Of a stretch of DNA of 64,000 bases, positions 63,916 to 64,000 are shown one piece after another (the first letter of the stretch is position 1; each line of letters begins with the position of its first letter). This DNA is from Alkalibacterium sp. MB6. Its GTDB lineage: Bacteria > Bacillota > Bacilli > Lactobacillales > Carnobacteriaceae_A. The position numbers were made by a program, and so were the translations under genes. The notes under the pieces were generated by a model. The model did not search any database, was not told the DNA's origin, and worked only from the letters and a program-made list of their open reading frames with translations. The DNA lies in the NCBI RefSeq assembly GCF_009935905.1, contig NZ_PREX01000010.1, positions 17,864 through 81,863 on the forward strand. Direction: 5' to 3'.

Positions 63916-64000
63916 CTGACTAAATATACCAAGCTCAAAGGGGTGAACCCTCCCCGTTGTTTTTTACCTTACTAAATTGAGTAAGTTCTTACTGGCATTA

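Overview
The window reads as chromosomal DNA of a low-GC Gram-positive bacterium. I infer Lactobacillales, plausibly a Carnobacteriaceae-like genus. The CvpA and PotD proteins are of the lactic-acid-bacteria type (PotD has no lipobox cysteine), Shine-Dalgarno sites are strong, TTG and GTG starts occur, and T-box and M-box leaders control amino-acid and Mg2+ genes. The genus is not proven. No rRNA, tRNA, CRISPR array, prophage or replication origin was seen.

Layout. 1-5.4 kb: a possible partial gene at the left edge, cvpA, zapA, then pheS-pheT behind a T-box, and an HxlR regulator. 5.5-8.7 kb: two tandem mgtE genes behind one M-box. 8.8-18.7 kb: a lipoprotein, an HD protein, an rRNA methyltransferase, a CwlO-like M23 hydrolase, two overlapping acetyltransferases, an oligoendopeptidase, two paralogous lipoproteins and a glutathione peroxidase. 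18.8-22.8 kb: a catechol-dioxygenase-like VOC protein and a C30 carotenoid cluster (crtM, crtP, crtO). 23-29.6 kb: an aldo/keto reductase, a PspC protein, a ZIP-like membrane protein, a thiolase and a T-box-led metN-metI-metQ operon whose metI carries a stop codon. 29.7-40.5 kb: housekeeping and transport genes (CutC, APC permease, GltS, metallophosphoesterase, nitroreductase, PgeF, a K+ channel, an esterase) and a CBS protein with a HEPN-like motif. 40.7-48.7 kb: a complete branched-chain 2-oxoacid catabolic operon, ptb-buk-lpdV-bkdAA-bkdAB-bkdB-bcd. 48.9-54.7 kb: small unknowns, a likely quinone-detoxification set (FMN reductase, TetR, ring-cleavage VOC), an acidic membrane protein, a purH pseudogene and ybaK. 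54.7-58.6 kb: two decayed insertion sequences (IS1182 and ISL3 families). 58.9-64 kb: an amidohydrolase overlapping an orphan potD, an MBL hydrolase, pdxS without pdxT, and a 56-residue lipoprotein.

How it works together. Branched-chain amino acids are oxidised through the bkd operon to acyl-CoA, acyl-phosphate and ATP. Magnesium and methionine uptake are under riboswitch control. The carotenoid, peroxidase, nitroreductase and quinone genes suggest oxidative and electrophile stress. Several genes are visibly broken (purH, metI, both transposases, one small ORF), so the strain looks to be in an early phase of gene decay, probably drawing purines and methionine from a rich habitat.

The most interesting leads are the HEPN-like/CBS fusion, families of tandem 51-52 bp intergenic repeats, the carotenoid operon lacking crtN and crtQ, a solo ISL3 end scar, and the very short lipoprotein at the right edge.
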